A stretch of 64,000 bases of DNA from Gemmatimonadota bacterium (GTDB lineage: Bacteria > JAAXHH01), in contig VXMB01000001.1 of NCBI GenBank assembly GCA_009841265.1, positions 248,001-312,000 of the forward strand, written 5' to 3'. The position numbers were made by a program, and so were the translations under genes. This document shows, in pieces, positions 41,989-52,888 of the stretch; within the stretch, counting starts at the first letter, position 1; each line of letters starts with the position of its first letter. Below the pieces are notes generated by a model. The model was not told the DNA's origin. It did not search any database and saw only the letters and a program-made list of their open reading frames with translations.

Positions 41989-42315
41989 ATGAGCGACAAC
42001 GCGTTGGCCGGCCGGATTCGGCCCATACTTTCACCGTATCCGGGATACTCCGAGAAAAACATGTTCGGTGGCGTCTGCTTCTTGATCAACGGCAACATGT
42101 GTGTGGGGACCTGGAAGGGCTCGCTCATCGTGCGGCTCGAGCGGGAGAAACACGAGGAGACGCTGGCCGAACCGCACACCAGACCCGCCGACATCGCGGG
42201 TCGGACCATGAGGGGATGGGCCCTGGTGGAGCCGGCGGGCATCGCGAGCGAGGATGACCTGGCGACCTGGGTGGCCCGGACCGCCGATTACGCCGCGTCC
42301 CTGCCGGCGAAGTAG
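41989..42315 (+). CDS. TfoX/Sxy N-terminal-domain protein
   Basis: A 108-aa protein with the TfoX N-terminal domain pattern EKNMFGGVCFLINGNMCVGT...LIVRL. Full TfoX/Sxy activates competence genes, but single-domain proteins like this are widespread and of unknown function. GGGAGG lies before ATG 41989. Confidence 0.85.
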   Translation: MSDNALAGRIRPILSPYPGYSEKNMFGGVCFLINGNMCVGTWKGSLIVRLEREKHEETLAEPHTRPADIAGRTMRGWALVEPAGIASEDDLATWVARTADYAASLPAK

Positions 42316-42397
42316 CCATACGGAAGCCGCGTCCCTGCCGGCCAGTTGATGTACGGTTCCGTCTGATTGCAAGTTTTATGCCGTCCAATTGCAACCT

Positions 42398-45615
<3,218 letters not shown>

Positions 45616-45616
<1 letters not shown>

Positions 45617-47106
45617 TATTCCACCCGGCCCTGGACGTACCAGCGGCCGCTCCCGTGGTCGTAGTAGATCCAGAGGGTTTCGCCCCGCGCGGTGTCGACG
45701 AAACGGTAGTCCCTCCGGACCTCCCGGACCCACCATCCGCCGCTGACCAGGTGTTCCGGGGGCGGGCCGGGGCCCGAAGGCGACTGCCAGTTCACGGGCT
45801 GGCCTTCCAGGAGCCGGGGACTGGCGTGGGCGCGGCGCACCAGGGCGCGCACGGCCACCGGCCGGGGGGCGGGCGCGGCGAGCTTGCCGAAGGGCTGCCA
45901 CCCGAAACGGGCTTCCGGGAGATGCCCCGACGCCAGTTGCGCCGTGAGGACCGAGCCGGGGCCGAACTCGGCCCGGACCCGCGCAAGGGCCCGCATGGCC
46001 GAACCGGTGTCGCGGTCCGGATTCTCCTGCAGGAGGTTCAGCTTGTCGGCGGTGACGCGCACGCCCTCCACCTCGAGGGCCAGTTCCACCGGGGGGAAGG
46101 GGAAGGAAATCGTTTCCAGGCGCAGGCCCACCAGTTCCAGCAGGACCCTGGCGTCCAGCGTCGGTTCGGCCGCCTGGACCCGGCAGCGATGGCGCGTACC
46201 GTTCTCCTGCCGGAACGCCAGCCGGAGGGCGGCGGCCGCCTGGTATCTTTCGCCCGCGGCCTTCAGCAGGGGCGCCAATAGCTGGGACACCCGGAACTGG
46301 AGGCCCCGGGCGTCCGATTCGTTCGCGTCCAGTTCCATCCGGGCGCGGAGCGGTTCGGAAAGGCCCCGCGGCTGAAGGGGCAGGGACCGGTCTCCCGCCG
46401 CGAAGCGGTAGAGGGTCCGGGCCTGCTCGCCGAGATGCCGGGCGATCCGCTCCCCGGGAAGGGCCAGGAAATCCCCCACGGTATACACGGCCAGCTTGTC
46501 CAGCCGTTCCCGCAGCTTCGGCTCGAGTTGCAGATCGAGCAGCCGAACCTTACGGCTCTCGGCATCCTCGACCGCCATGGTGGGGAGCACGGCCACCGCG
46601 TCCCTCGCTTTGGCGACGGCATAGGTGCCGAAGCGGCTAAAACCGACCGCGATGCTCGCCGGCAGTTCCAGCCCGGAGAGGGCGGCGTGCATCTGCCCGG
46701 CCCAGTCCTCCAGCGACGCGTAGAGCAGGTCCAGTCCCCCCGCGTCCACCCAGAAGATCCCCGGCTCCTCCGCGCTCGGCTCCACCCGGGGGCTGAAACG
46801 GTCCAGCGCGCCGTGGACCTGCCGGACCGCCGCCCCGACCTCCTCCTCCGAAATCGTCCCGGCGCACAGGCCGCGGTCCAGGGAGAGGGCCGCGGCGTAC
46901 TTCATGCCCGGCCGGATCCCGCCCCGGACGGCCGCGGCGTTGAGCCACAGGATGGGACTCAGGGGCTTATCCTCTTCCACCACCGCCACCGGCCGTTCCC
47001 GCCACTGCGGATGGCTCCTCAGCAGGAGCCGGAGCGGCAGCGCCCGGATGTTAATGCAGGCCGTCCGGCCCGCGGCAGATTTCGGTGTGGCGCCAGCCCG
47101 GTCCAT
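45616..47106 (-). CDS. imuB: ImuB, catalytically inactive Y-family polymerase-like protein
   Basis: A 496-aa Y-family polymerase homologue that bridges DnaE2 and the sliding clamp in the mutasome. The active-site aspartate position is asparagine ([14 protein letters not shown], Asn19) and the SxDE catalytic motif is replaced by [12 protein letters not shown], so it should not polymerise DNA, as in other ImuB proteins. The helix-hairpin-helix ([20 protein letters not shown]) is present. Its first 56 bases overlap the end of imuA in another frame, and its stop overlaps the dnaE2 start. Confidence 0.9.
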
Positions 47107-47686
47107 GGCGTTTGTCCTTCAGGATTTCGATTTCGCATTGAAAACGGTCCACCGCCAGGCGGCGGCAGGAGGTCTGGCCCCTCAGGGTGACCATCGGTCC
47201 CAGCGAAGGCGCCTCGCGGGACTTGGCGGTGAGGCACAGGAGGGCGGCATGGTGGTCCCTCGCCTGCCGGGCCAGGCGTACCTGCAGGGGCACGGGGATC
47301 CTGGAATCGGCGTGCAGGTCCAGCACCACCAGGCCGAAGCCGCCCGAACGCAGGACCCGGTCCGCCGCCCGCGCCGCGGCCCGGGCGTCCGGCACGCGGA
47401 TGACCACCAGGGCGTCCAGGTCCACGCCGCTCTCCGCCGCGTCCGGCGCGAAGAAGGTGTCCGGCGTCGCCGTGATCCAGGCCGCCGGCTCGCCCTCGAG
47501 CTGGGCGTCCAGCACCAGCCGGAAGGCGGCCGTCAGCAGGGCGGCGCCCGGGACGGACGAGAGCTCGCAGAGGCGCCCGGCCAAATGCGACCGCGACCAG
47601 CGCGGCCGCTCCTCCCGCTTTCCGGCGGGCATCCGCGTGAAATAAGGTTCGAGATCCTGCAGATCCCGGTCCTGCAGGGACGACAT
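47051..47686 (-). CDS. imuA: ImuA-like RecA-fold protein
   Basis: A 211-aa protein between lexA and imuB, in the position of imuA. RecA-like strands are seen (AWITATPDTFFAPDAAESGVDLDALVVIRVPD, GFGLVVLDLHAD; DLDALVV resembles the family hydrophobic core) but there is no Walker A loop, as in ImuA proteins that bind RecA rather than ATP. AAGGA lies before ATG 47686. It begins 61 bases after the lexA stop. Confidence 0.82.
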   Translation of the reverse strand: MSSLQDRDLQDLEPYFTRMPAGKREERPRWSRSHLAGRLCELSSVPGAALLTAAFRLVLDAQLEGEPAAWITATPDTFFAPDAAESGVDLDALVVIRVPDARAAARAADRVLRSGGFGLVVLDLHADSRIPVPLQVRLARQARDHHAALLCLTAKSREAPSLGPMVTLRGQTSCRRLAVDRFQCEIEILKDKRHGPGWRHTEICRGPDGLH

Positions 47687-47747
47687 GATGATTCCTTCGG
47701 TTGTGCGATGTGCTCGATGTGTTATTCGACGCGCCGGGCTGGCCGTC

Positions 47748-48362
47748 CTATTCAACGCTCCGCCGTATCTCGATGACCTTGCCCAGCAGCGAAAAGGGCG
47801 CACCGTCCTCCCGGGGGATGATCGGGTCGAAGGCCTCGTTCTCCGGATGCAGCTCGACGCGGCCGTCCCGCTCCCGGTACCGCTTGACCGTCGCCTCGTC
47901 ACCCACCAGGGCCACCACGATATCCCCCGGACTGGCTGTCGGCTGCCGACGCACGATCACCATGTCCCCCGGCAGGATGCCGGCATGGAGCATGCTCTCC
48001 CCCTCCACGGTCAGGGCGAAGAGTTCATCGTCGTCGAAACGCGTCTGCGCCATGATGTATTCTGGCGGATCCTCCATGGCCTCGGTCAGTTCGCCCGCCT
48101 GTACGCGTCCCAGCATGGGGATCAACTGGGTGGGACTGGCCTTGCCGAACTCCGGCAACCGGTAACCCCGGGACCTGCCGTCCACCTTGGCGAGTTTCCC
48201 CTCGAACACCAGCTTCTCCAGGTGCTGGCGGGCGGACTGGACCGCACGGAACCCGAATGCGCGCTGCACGTCCCGGGTCGTGGGCGGGGTCCCGCTCAGG
48301 ATACGCTCCCGCACGAAATCGTAGATCTTCTCCCTGGTCTTCCCAGGCGATGTGTAGGCCAT
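47748..48362 (-). CDS. lexA: LexA SOS repressor-protease
   Basis: A 204-aa LexA. The winged helix occupies about residues 1-70 (TTRDVQRAFGFRAVQSARQHLEKL as recognition region). The self-cleavage site is Ala89-Gly90 (GRVQAGEL); the catalytic dyad is Ser123 (GESMLHAGI) and Lys160 (DEATVKRY). When RecA filaments form, it cuts itself and derepresses the operon. GAGGAG lies 7 bases before ATG 48362; a longer frame upstream starts inside the promoter and is not used. It heads lexA-imuA-imuB-dnaE2. Confidence 0.95.
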   Translation of the reverse strand: MAYTSPGKTREKIYDFVRERILSGTPPTTRDVQRAFGFRAVQSARQHLEKLVFEGKLAKVDGRSRGYRLPEFGKASPTQLIPMLGRVQAGELTEAMEDPPEYIMAQTRFDDDELFALTVEGESMLHAGILPGDMVIVRRQPTASPGDIVVALVGDEATVKRYRERDGRVELHPENEAFDPIIPREDGAPFSLLGKVIEIRRSVE

Positions 48363-48511
48363 GATGGTCTCCTCGGTCCGCGGATGAGGAAAACAGAGCG
48401 GCGCGTCACTATGGGACGGCGCGATCGGCCGCTGAAATGGGCCGGCGCCATGGGCTGACGAATTGGGCCAGCGCAACGGGCCGGCGCGCCAAAACGACCG
48501 CCTGAAAATCC

Positions 48512-48540
48512 ATAAAACAGACATTTGTCTGTTATGTCAA
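48512..48540 (-). promoter_or_regulatory. lexA operon promoter with a LexA-box candidate in the spacer
   Basis: On the minus strand TTGACA (48535-48540) and TTTTAT (48512-48517) are separated by exactly 17 bases, a near-consensus sigma-70 promoter. The spacer holds a perfect inverted repeat, AACAGACA-TT-TGTCTGTT on the plus strand (48516-48533), touching the -10 box. A repressor bound here would block polymerase, fitting LexA autoregulation. The predicted transcript start is near 48505, giving about a 140-base leader to lexA. Confidence 0.75.
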
Positions 48541-48644
48541 GCAGTTTTTAGGGAAAATGAGGATTGGAACAGGTGGGTGCCATGAGTGGAGGGGGAGATT
48601 AAAAAAAACGAGTCGGGAGCGGCCTATGAAATGGCAATCATGCG

Positions 48645-48860
48645 TTAATGTGCTATTTCAAGGTAAGTGGATTTCGCTGTGGGCTCGGGTATGGGATACC
48701 CTTCTTCTTTCATCCCGTCGAGATGAAACTCAATCGCTTCCTTCATGTTCGATTCTACTTCAGACCGTGTAGTTCCAGTTGATACGCAACCTGTAAGGTC
48801 AGGTGAATACGCTGAGAGTCCAGTTCCGGTCTTTTCAATAACGATAAGGTAACGACTCAT
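48645..48860 (-). CDS. HicB-like protein
   Basis: A 71-aa protein with the HicB partial RNase H-like fold: YLIVIEKTGTGLSAYSPDLTGCVSTGTTRSEVESNMKEAIEFHLDGMKEEG-type layout. HicB antitoxins bind HicA mRNA interferases. No HicA (short, with a G-x-H-H-type motif) is present downstream; only 282 bases separate it from lexA. The ATG overlaps the stop of the upstream HicB-like gene (ATGA). The base composition is lower in GC than the neighbours. Confidence 0.7.
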   Translation of the reverse strand: MSRYLIVIEKTGTGLSAYSPDLTGCVSTGTTRSEVESNMKEAIEFHLDGMKEEGYPIPEPTAKSTYLEIAH

Positions 48861-49048
48861 GATTCTCTTCCCCTGGCAGCCAGGGCCTCGCGCTTGTTGA
48901 ATTCCAATGCTTCTGAAAGCGATTCGACGAGACTTTGCCGTAATTCCTGGTGGGTACGTTCCTGGCAATTGACACCAGGCACTTCCTCAATCCAGCCAAT
49001 CCACCATTCGCCAGTGTGTTTCACTACTGCGGTGTATTCCAAGTTCAT
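48857..49048 (-). CDS. short HicB-like protein
   Basis: A 63-aa protein with the HicB core EYTAVVKHTGEWWIGWIEEVPGVNCQERTHQELRQSLVESL-like arrangement. I chose ATG 49048; a GTG three codons upstream is possible. It is the first gene of a two-gene unit with the 71-aa HicB-like protein; normally a HicA toxin gene would sit beside it. A 20-base palindrome lies 32-51 bases upstream. Confidence 0.7.
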   Translation of the reverse strand: MNLEYTAVVKHTGEWWIGWIEEVPGVNCQERTHQELRQSLVESLSEALEFNKREALAARGRES

Positions 49049-49079
49049 TTGTAACACTTAATATGAGTACATTCGTTGA

Positions 49080-49099
49080 CACAATTAACGTTAATTGTG
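49080..49099. promoter_or_regulatory. 20-bp perfect palindrome upstream of the HicB pair
   Basis: CACAATTAACGTTAATTGTG is its own reverse complement over all 20 bases. It lies just upstream of the two HicB-like genes in AT-rich DNA, where HicB proteins are known to bind operators in other systems. It could alternatively act as a hairpin in a transcript. Confidence 0.5.
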
Positions 49100-49164
49100 C
49101 CAATAAAATGATTGAATTTACATTTCTCAGGCTCGATACATCCAGCTCCACCTGTCTACCGTAC

Positions 49165-49199
49165 ACCTACTCAACTGCCATAAACCTACTCAACTGCCA
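49165..49199. repeat. 16-bp direct repeat between the HicB pair and osmC
   Basis: ACCTACTCAACTGCCA occurs twice (49165-49180 and 49184-49199), separated by three bases, in a non-coding region. It may be an iteron-like regulator site or a replication-slippage scar. Confidence 0.5.
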
Positions 49200-49203
49200 C
49201 ACA

Positions 49204-49674
49204 CTAGCCAATAACCGTCTCCGCCTCGTGATCCACCGGGAAGTTCACTGACCGGGCGATGAAGCACATGGCATTGGCCCGCTCGTGCAGCCGCTCCGCG
49301 GTGGCCGCGTCGCTCTCCGCCGAAATCGTAACGCGGGGCCGGAGGGTCACGCGCGCGAACTGGCCCGAGCCGTCCTGATTCAGTTCCAGCACGCCTTCCG
49401 CGCGGTCCTCGTAGGCGGTCACCACGACCTTGCTCACCGTGCAGAGATGCAGATACCAGAGCATGTGACAGGCCGATAGAGAAGCCAGCAGCATGTCCTC
49501 CGGATTATGGCGCGCGGAGTCGCCCAGGTAGCCGGGGTCCGCGGAACCCTTGACTACCGGCTTGCCCTCGCATGCGATATCGTAATCCCGCGTATAGCCC
49601 CTGTACGTACTCGTGCCATCGCCCTGATTCCCCGTCCACACCACACCGATCTGGTACGTATGTTGCTTATTCAT
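49204..49674 (-). CDS. OsmC-family peroxiredoxin-like protein
   Basis: A 156-aa stand-alone OsmC/Ohr protein that reduces organic hydroperoxides using two cysteines, seen here in LASLSACHMLWYLH and ANAMCFIARSVNFPVDHEAE. The Shine-Dalgarno region is a tandem duplication of GGAGGCATTC on the minus strand (49676-49694), giving two GGAGG sites, the closer one 4 bases from ATG 49674. A second OsmC domain occurs in the fusion protein at 1.4 kb. Confidence 0.9.
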   Translation of the reverse strand: MNKQHTYQIGVVWTGNQGDGTSTYRGYTRDYDIACEGKPVVKGSADPGYLGDSARHNPEDMLLASLSACHMLWYLHLCTVSKVVVTAYEDRAEGVLELNQDGSGQFARVTLRPRVTISAESDAATAERLHERANAMCFIARSVNFPVDHEAETVIG

Positions 49675-49814
49675 AATGCCTCCGAATGCCTCCGATTATC
49701 AGCCGGATAAACCGGGCGAACTGTGACCGACGCGTTGTACCAATCATAACTCATACCGTTCTAGCTTCTCCCAATTAGGCGGCATGTTGATGATTTTGAA
49801 AGTATATTGGTAAC

Positions 49815-50636
49815 ATGGAATCAAAAGACAGACAGGAAACCTGGACGCAGACCAACAGTCTCCTGCTCCTGGGCATCGTCGACCTGCTCGAAGAGAAAGG
49901 GTTGCTGGACAAGGACGATTTCCTTGAGCGTCTGGCCGCGTTCAAGGACGAATCCATCGATATCGGCCTCTTCTGGAACACGGAAGACGAACTGCGGGGA
50001 GACGCGGGTTATCACTGCGGCGGGCAACAGGCCACGGTGCGCATGGCTGAGCGGACCGGCCTTTCATCGGAAGACCTGGTGCTGGATGCGGGGTGCGGCG
50101 CGGGCGGACCGGCTCGGCACCTGGCGGAAGCATGGGGCTGTTCGGTGGTCGGGCTGGACCGGGAATACGACCGGCTGCTCATAGCGACCATCCGTACGCG
50201 ATTGATGGGCCTGCTGGACAAGGTGCGTTTCAAGTATGGGGATGCGGCCCAGATGCCCTTCGAGGACCACAGCTTCGACGTGGTATGGAGCCAGGGAGCC
50301 TTGCCCTTCACCGGCGATGTGAATAGGATCTTCCAGGAATGTTACCGCGTGTTGCGTCCGGATGGCAGACTCGCGGTACAGACTTCTTTTTTTTCCGCCC
50401 GCCACACCGCCGAAGACGACCGGCGCCATCCCGATTTCCTGCCGATCGGGCCGCGGAATTACCTGGAACCGACCCTGGACTGCCTGAAAGCCGTGGGTTT
50501 TGACCGGGTCGAATCCGCATGGGTTGAGGAATCGGTCGCCTTCTACAGCGAAAGATACCCGAAAGCGTCCGCCTGGTTCCGCGATCGTAAGTACGGTTCA
50601 TATATGGTGACGGCGAAGAAATCCGAACATTCGTGA
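49815..50636 (+). CDS. class I SAM-dependent methyltransferase
   Basis: A 273-aa methyltransferase. The SAM-binding loop is LVLDAGCGAGGPARHLAE followed by the acidic strand end VVGLDRE; motif IV-like HSFDVVWSQGALP and motif V VLRPDGRLAVQ follow. The N-terminal 70 residues are helical and specific to this subgroup, which includes sarcosine/dimethylglycine-type and sterol-type enzymes; the substrate is unknown. No clear ribosome site precedes ATG 49815. The next regulator gene starts 12 bases after its stop. Confidence 0.85.
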   Translation: MESKDRQETWTQTNSLLLLGIVDLLEEKGLLDKDDFLERLAAFKDESIDIGLFWNTEDELRGDAGYHCGGQQATVRMAERTGLSSEDLVLDAGCGAGGPARHLAEAWGCSVVGLDREYDRLLIATIRTRLMGLLDKVRFKYGDAAQMPFEDHSFDVVWSQGALPFTGDVNRIFQECYRVLRPDGRLAVQTSFFSARHTAEDDRRHPDFLPIGPRNYLEPTLDCLKAVGFDRVESAWVEESVAFYSERYPKASAWFRDRKYGSYMVTAKKSEHS

Positions 50637-50648
50637 AGGAGCAACAAC

Positions 50649-51293
50649 ATGACCACCTGGCGTGAAGTCACCTTTGCAATCGAGTCTCAGGGCGTCGCTG
50701 AACTGGTTATCGAAGGTGATCGTGCAGATGTCATCCTCGATCCTCTACGCTGGCGTATCCTCGAGATCCTCGAAGCGGGAAAATCGATCACGGAAATCTC
50801 GGAAGCACTCGATGTTACGGATGCCCGGGTGCTGTACCACATTCAAAGGCTGGAAGAGACGGGTGTCGTACGCCTGGAGAGTGATGGGGCGGAAGATCCC
50901 CGGAAATGGCGGTGTCTGCCCACGGCGGGCGTGATCCGCGTCCGGGCGGAGCAGGAAGCGGGCAATTCAATTGGCCCGGGGGACGGCCGATACGCGGTGG
51001 GCGGCCAGCCAAAGGGCAGCCAGCCACGGGAGGCCATCCCGGCAGCCGTGGCCGGCCAGTTCAACCAGGCATTCCGCGAAGTCGCCGAAGGGATGTACGG
51101 ACCTTCCTTCCAGGTGTCGATCAATCACAACCGCGCAAGGCTGTCGGAAGCCCAGGCCGCCGAATTCAACCGCCGGCTGCTAGCGCTCATCGAGGAGTAC
51201 TTCCCGCCCGGCAAGGGAGACCGGTCGGGCGTCAAGTACGGATTCCACGGCGTGCTCACGCCGATCGATCTGCACCCGTTTGGGGATCCGTGA
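50649..51293 (+). CDS. winged-helix (ArsR-like) transcriptional regulator
   Basis: A 214-aa protein. An ArsR-type helix-turn-helix occupies about residues 30-80: DPLRWRILEILEAGKSITEISEALDVT-type text followed by ARVLYHIQRLEETGVVRLE. A C-terminal domain of about 100 residues (FNQAFREVAEGMYGPSFQVS) may bind an effector. The linker GNSIGPGDGRYAVGGQPKGS is low complexity. AAGGAG lies before ATG 50649. It is probably cotranscribed with the methyltransferase. Confidence 0.8.
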   Translation: MTTWREVTFAIESQGVAELVIEGDRADVILDPLRWRILEILEAGKSITEISEALDVTDARVLYHIQRLEETGVVRLESDGAEDPRKWRCLPTAGVIRVRAEQEAGNSIGPGDGRYAVGGQPKGSQPREAIPAAVAGQFNQAFREVAEGMYGPSFQVSINHNRARLSEAQAAEFNRRLLALIEEYFPPGKGDRSGVKYGFHGVLTPIDLHPFGDP

Positions 51294-51302
51294 TTTAAGG
51301 AG

Positions 51303-51332
51303 TTGACATGCAAGTGTGTACTTGCCTATTAT
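51303..51332 (+). promoter_or_regulatory. promoter/operator of the ArsR-VOC operon, overlapping the start codon
   Basis: TTGACA (51303-51308) and TATTAT (51327-51332) are 18 bases apart. The spacer holds an inverted repeat GCAAGT-GTGT-ACTTGC (51310-51325), a typical ArsR-dimer operator layout. The -10 box overlaps the ATG at 51331, so transcripts would start near 51339-51340, at or beside an in-frame GTG (51340). This predicts a leaderless mRNA or a later start. Confidence 0.55.
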
Positions 51333-51651
51333 GAATGATGTGGATGTTTACCGCGCAATCGCTGACCGAACCAGGCGGGTCATCCTGGATGAACTCGTGG
51401 AACGGTCGGGTCAAACGCTCTTCGAACTCTGTGGGCGCCTGATTATGAAACACGGCATCCACTCCTCGCGCCAGGCGATCTCACAACACCTGGACATTTT
51501 AGAGGCCGCCGGACTCATTCGCACGAAGTTCGAGGGAAGGTCGAAGCTTCACTGGTTCGTAGGCGCCCCGTTGAAGGCAATCGGGGAGAGGTGGCCCATC
51601 TCGGCAGACGAGGACACTTCACAATCATCGGAGGAGGGCATCGAGAAATGA
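51331..51651 (+). CDS. ArsR-family repressor
   Basis: A 106-aa winged-helix protein: VYRAIADRTRRVILDELVERSGQTLFELCGRL, recognition helix SSRQAISQHLDILEAAGLI and wing KFEGRSKLHW. It lacks an obvious metal-cysteine box. If the promoter reading is right the true first codon may be GTG 51340 (103 aa). Its stop overlaps the VOC gene start (ATGA), so the two are translationally coupled, as in many ArsR-VOC pairs. Confidence 0.85.
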   Translation: MNDVDVYRAIADRTRRVILDELVERSGQTLFELCGRLIMKHGIHSSRQAISQHLDILEAAGLIRTKFEGRSKLHWFVGAPLKAIGERWPISADEDTSQSSEEGIEK

Positions 51652-52043
51652 GAATCCACGCGACCAGCGTCATGGTAGACGACCAGCAAAAGGCGCTTCG
51701 CTTTTACACGGAAACGCTTGGCTTCCAGTTGAAGCATAACATACCCCTGGGAGAATACGCCTGGATCACCGTGGTATCCGAGGAAGATCCGGAGGGGACG
51801 GAATTGGTGCTCGAACCTGATGCCCATCCCGCAGCGCGTCCGTTCAAGAAGGCCCTTGTGGAGGACGGTATCCCCTATACCGCCTTCGCGGTCGACGAAG
51901 TTGAAGCCGAACACGAGCGTCTTCTGGCAAAAGGAGTGCGATTCGTGCAGCCGCCAACCGACCTTGGGACGGTCATTTGCGCAGTCTTCGACGATACATG
52001 CGGCAACTTGATCCAGATTGTAGAGGAGAAGCGTCAAGATTAA
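51648..52043 (+). CDS. VOC-family (glyoxalase / bleomycin-resistance fold) protein
   Basis: A 131-aa single-repeat vicinal-oxygen-chelate protein: HATSVMVDDQQKALRFYTETLGFQ, ELVLEPD, and the end FDDTCGNLIQIVEE, with candidate metal ligands His4 and the two glutamates. The ArsR partner suggests stress or substrate-inducible expression. The reaction cannot be told from sequence. Confidence 0.88.
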   Translation: MRIHATSVMVDDQQKALRFYTETLGFQLKHNIPLGEYAWITVVSEEDPEGTELVLEPDAHPAARPFKKALVEDGIPYTAFAVDEVEAEHERLLAKGVRFVQPPTDLGTVICAVFDDTCGNLIQIVEEKRQD

Positions 52044-52156
52044 CCATCAACGGATCCCGCCGACCAACCTGGCACGCTGTCCCATTACAGCCGGAAGGGT
52101 ACGCCGAACCGGGCTTGAGCGTACCGGAGTTGTCCTCGTAAGCGACCGGGCCGCGG

Positions 52157-52558
52157 TCATTGCTGGTTCTCGACCGCTTGCCGGCGCACCTCGTCATTCA
52201 TCAGCACATCCGCGACGATCGCCACGATGTAGAACTTTCCTTCGAGCAGGTGTTCGTTGCTGTAAATGGGTTCCAGTTTTATCCACCTTCGCAGGTTCAG
52301 GTTCCCCCGGACCGTGTTGAATATAACGTCGTAAAACTTCTGCGTATCGTCAAACACCCAGTCCTTCGTAAAAATGATCCAGAATCCGATCTCTTCGGGT
52401 ATGCCGTCCCAGTCGTTCGCGACCGCCCAGTTGATCTCGATTTCCGGATCGCTGTCGTATTTGATGGACTTCGATTCCGTGCCCATGACGATGCGGATAT
52501 GCAGATCCATATTGTTGATCCGGCTGAGCACGCCGTTCACGTCCTCGATGATGGCCAT
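52157..52558 (-). CDS. hypothetical protein
   Basis: A 133-aa acidic soluble protein starting MAIIEDVNGVLSRINN, with alternating hydrophobic strands (EIGFWIIFTKDWVF, GKFYIVAIVADVLM) and no membrane segment. I do not recognise the family. It lies between the ArsR-VOC operon and the displaced methyltransferase fragment; composition is less GC-rich than the core genome. Confidence 0.55.
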   Translation of the reverse strand: MAIIEDVNGVLSRINNMDLHIRIVMGTESKSIKYDSDPEIEINWAVANDWDGIPEEIGFWIIFTKDWVFDDTQKFYDVIFNTVRGNLNLRRWIKLEPIYSNEHLLEGKFYIVAIVADVLMNDEVRRQAVENQQ

Positions 52559-52588
52559 GTGCGCTCCGTTAAGTTAAGCCTGTCCGAT

Positions 52589-52888
52589 TCACGGTCCCTC
52601 CCACGGCCGTATCCTCGGTATCCAGCGCGGTACATTCGCCTTGTACAGCCGGTAGGGTTCGCCGAACCGCCGCTCCAGGCCCGGTTCCTCGTGGAGTGGG
52701 AAGTAGATCGCGCACACCACGAAGAACACGCACATCCAGCCCGCCAGGTGCCATGAGCCGAAGAGCAGGGACTCGGCGCCGAGAATGAGCAGCATGCCCG
52801 AATTCATGGGATTGCGTAGGTGGCGATAGGGGCCGAGGACGACCAGCTTCTCGGGCGGGGCCCACGGCGCCGGCGTGCCCTTCCCGAT
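52589..52888 (-). pseudogene. displaced 3' fragment of an isoprenylcysteine methyltransferase-like gene
   Basis: The last 99 codons of the gene intact at 54358-54861, from KGTPAPWAPPEKL to WIPRIRPWEGP. By my alignment about 16 of 298 bases differ with no gaps, and only two residues change (H for Y in SWHLAGW, V for A in FFVVC), so most differences are silent. Upstream codons read into unrelated sequence. Homology ends exactly at the junction 52888 and at the stop codon. Confidence 0.85.

Noticed and set aside
48363..48644. Search for a HicA toxin between lexA and the HicB pair
   Set aside because: No frame on either strand shows a HicA-like double-stranded RNA-binding fold or its conserved histidine.
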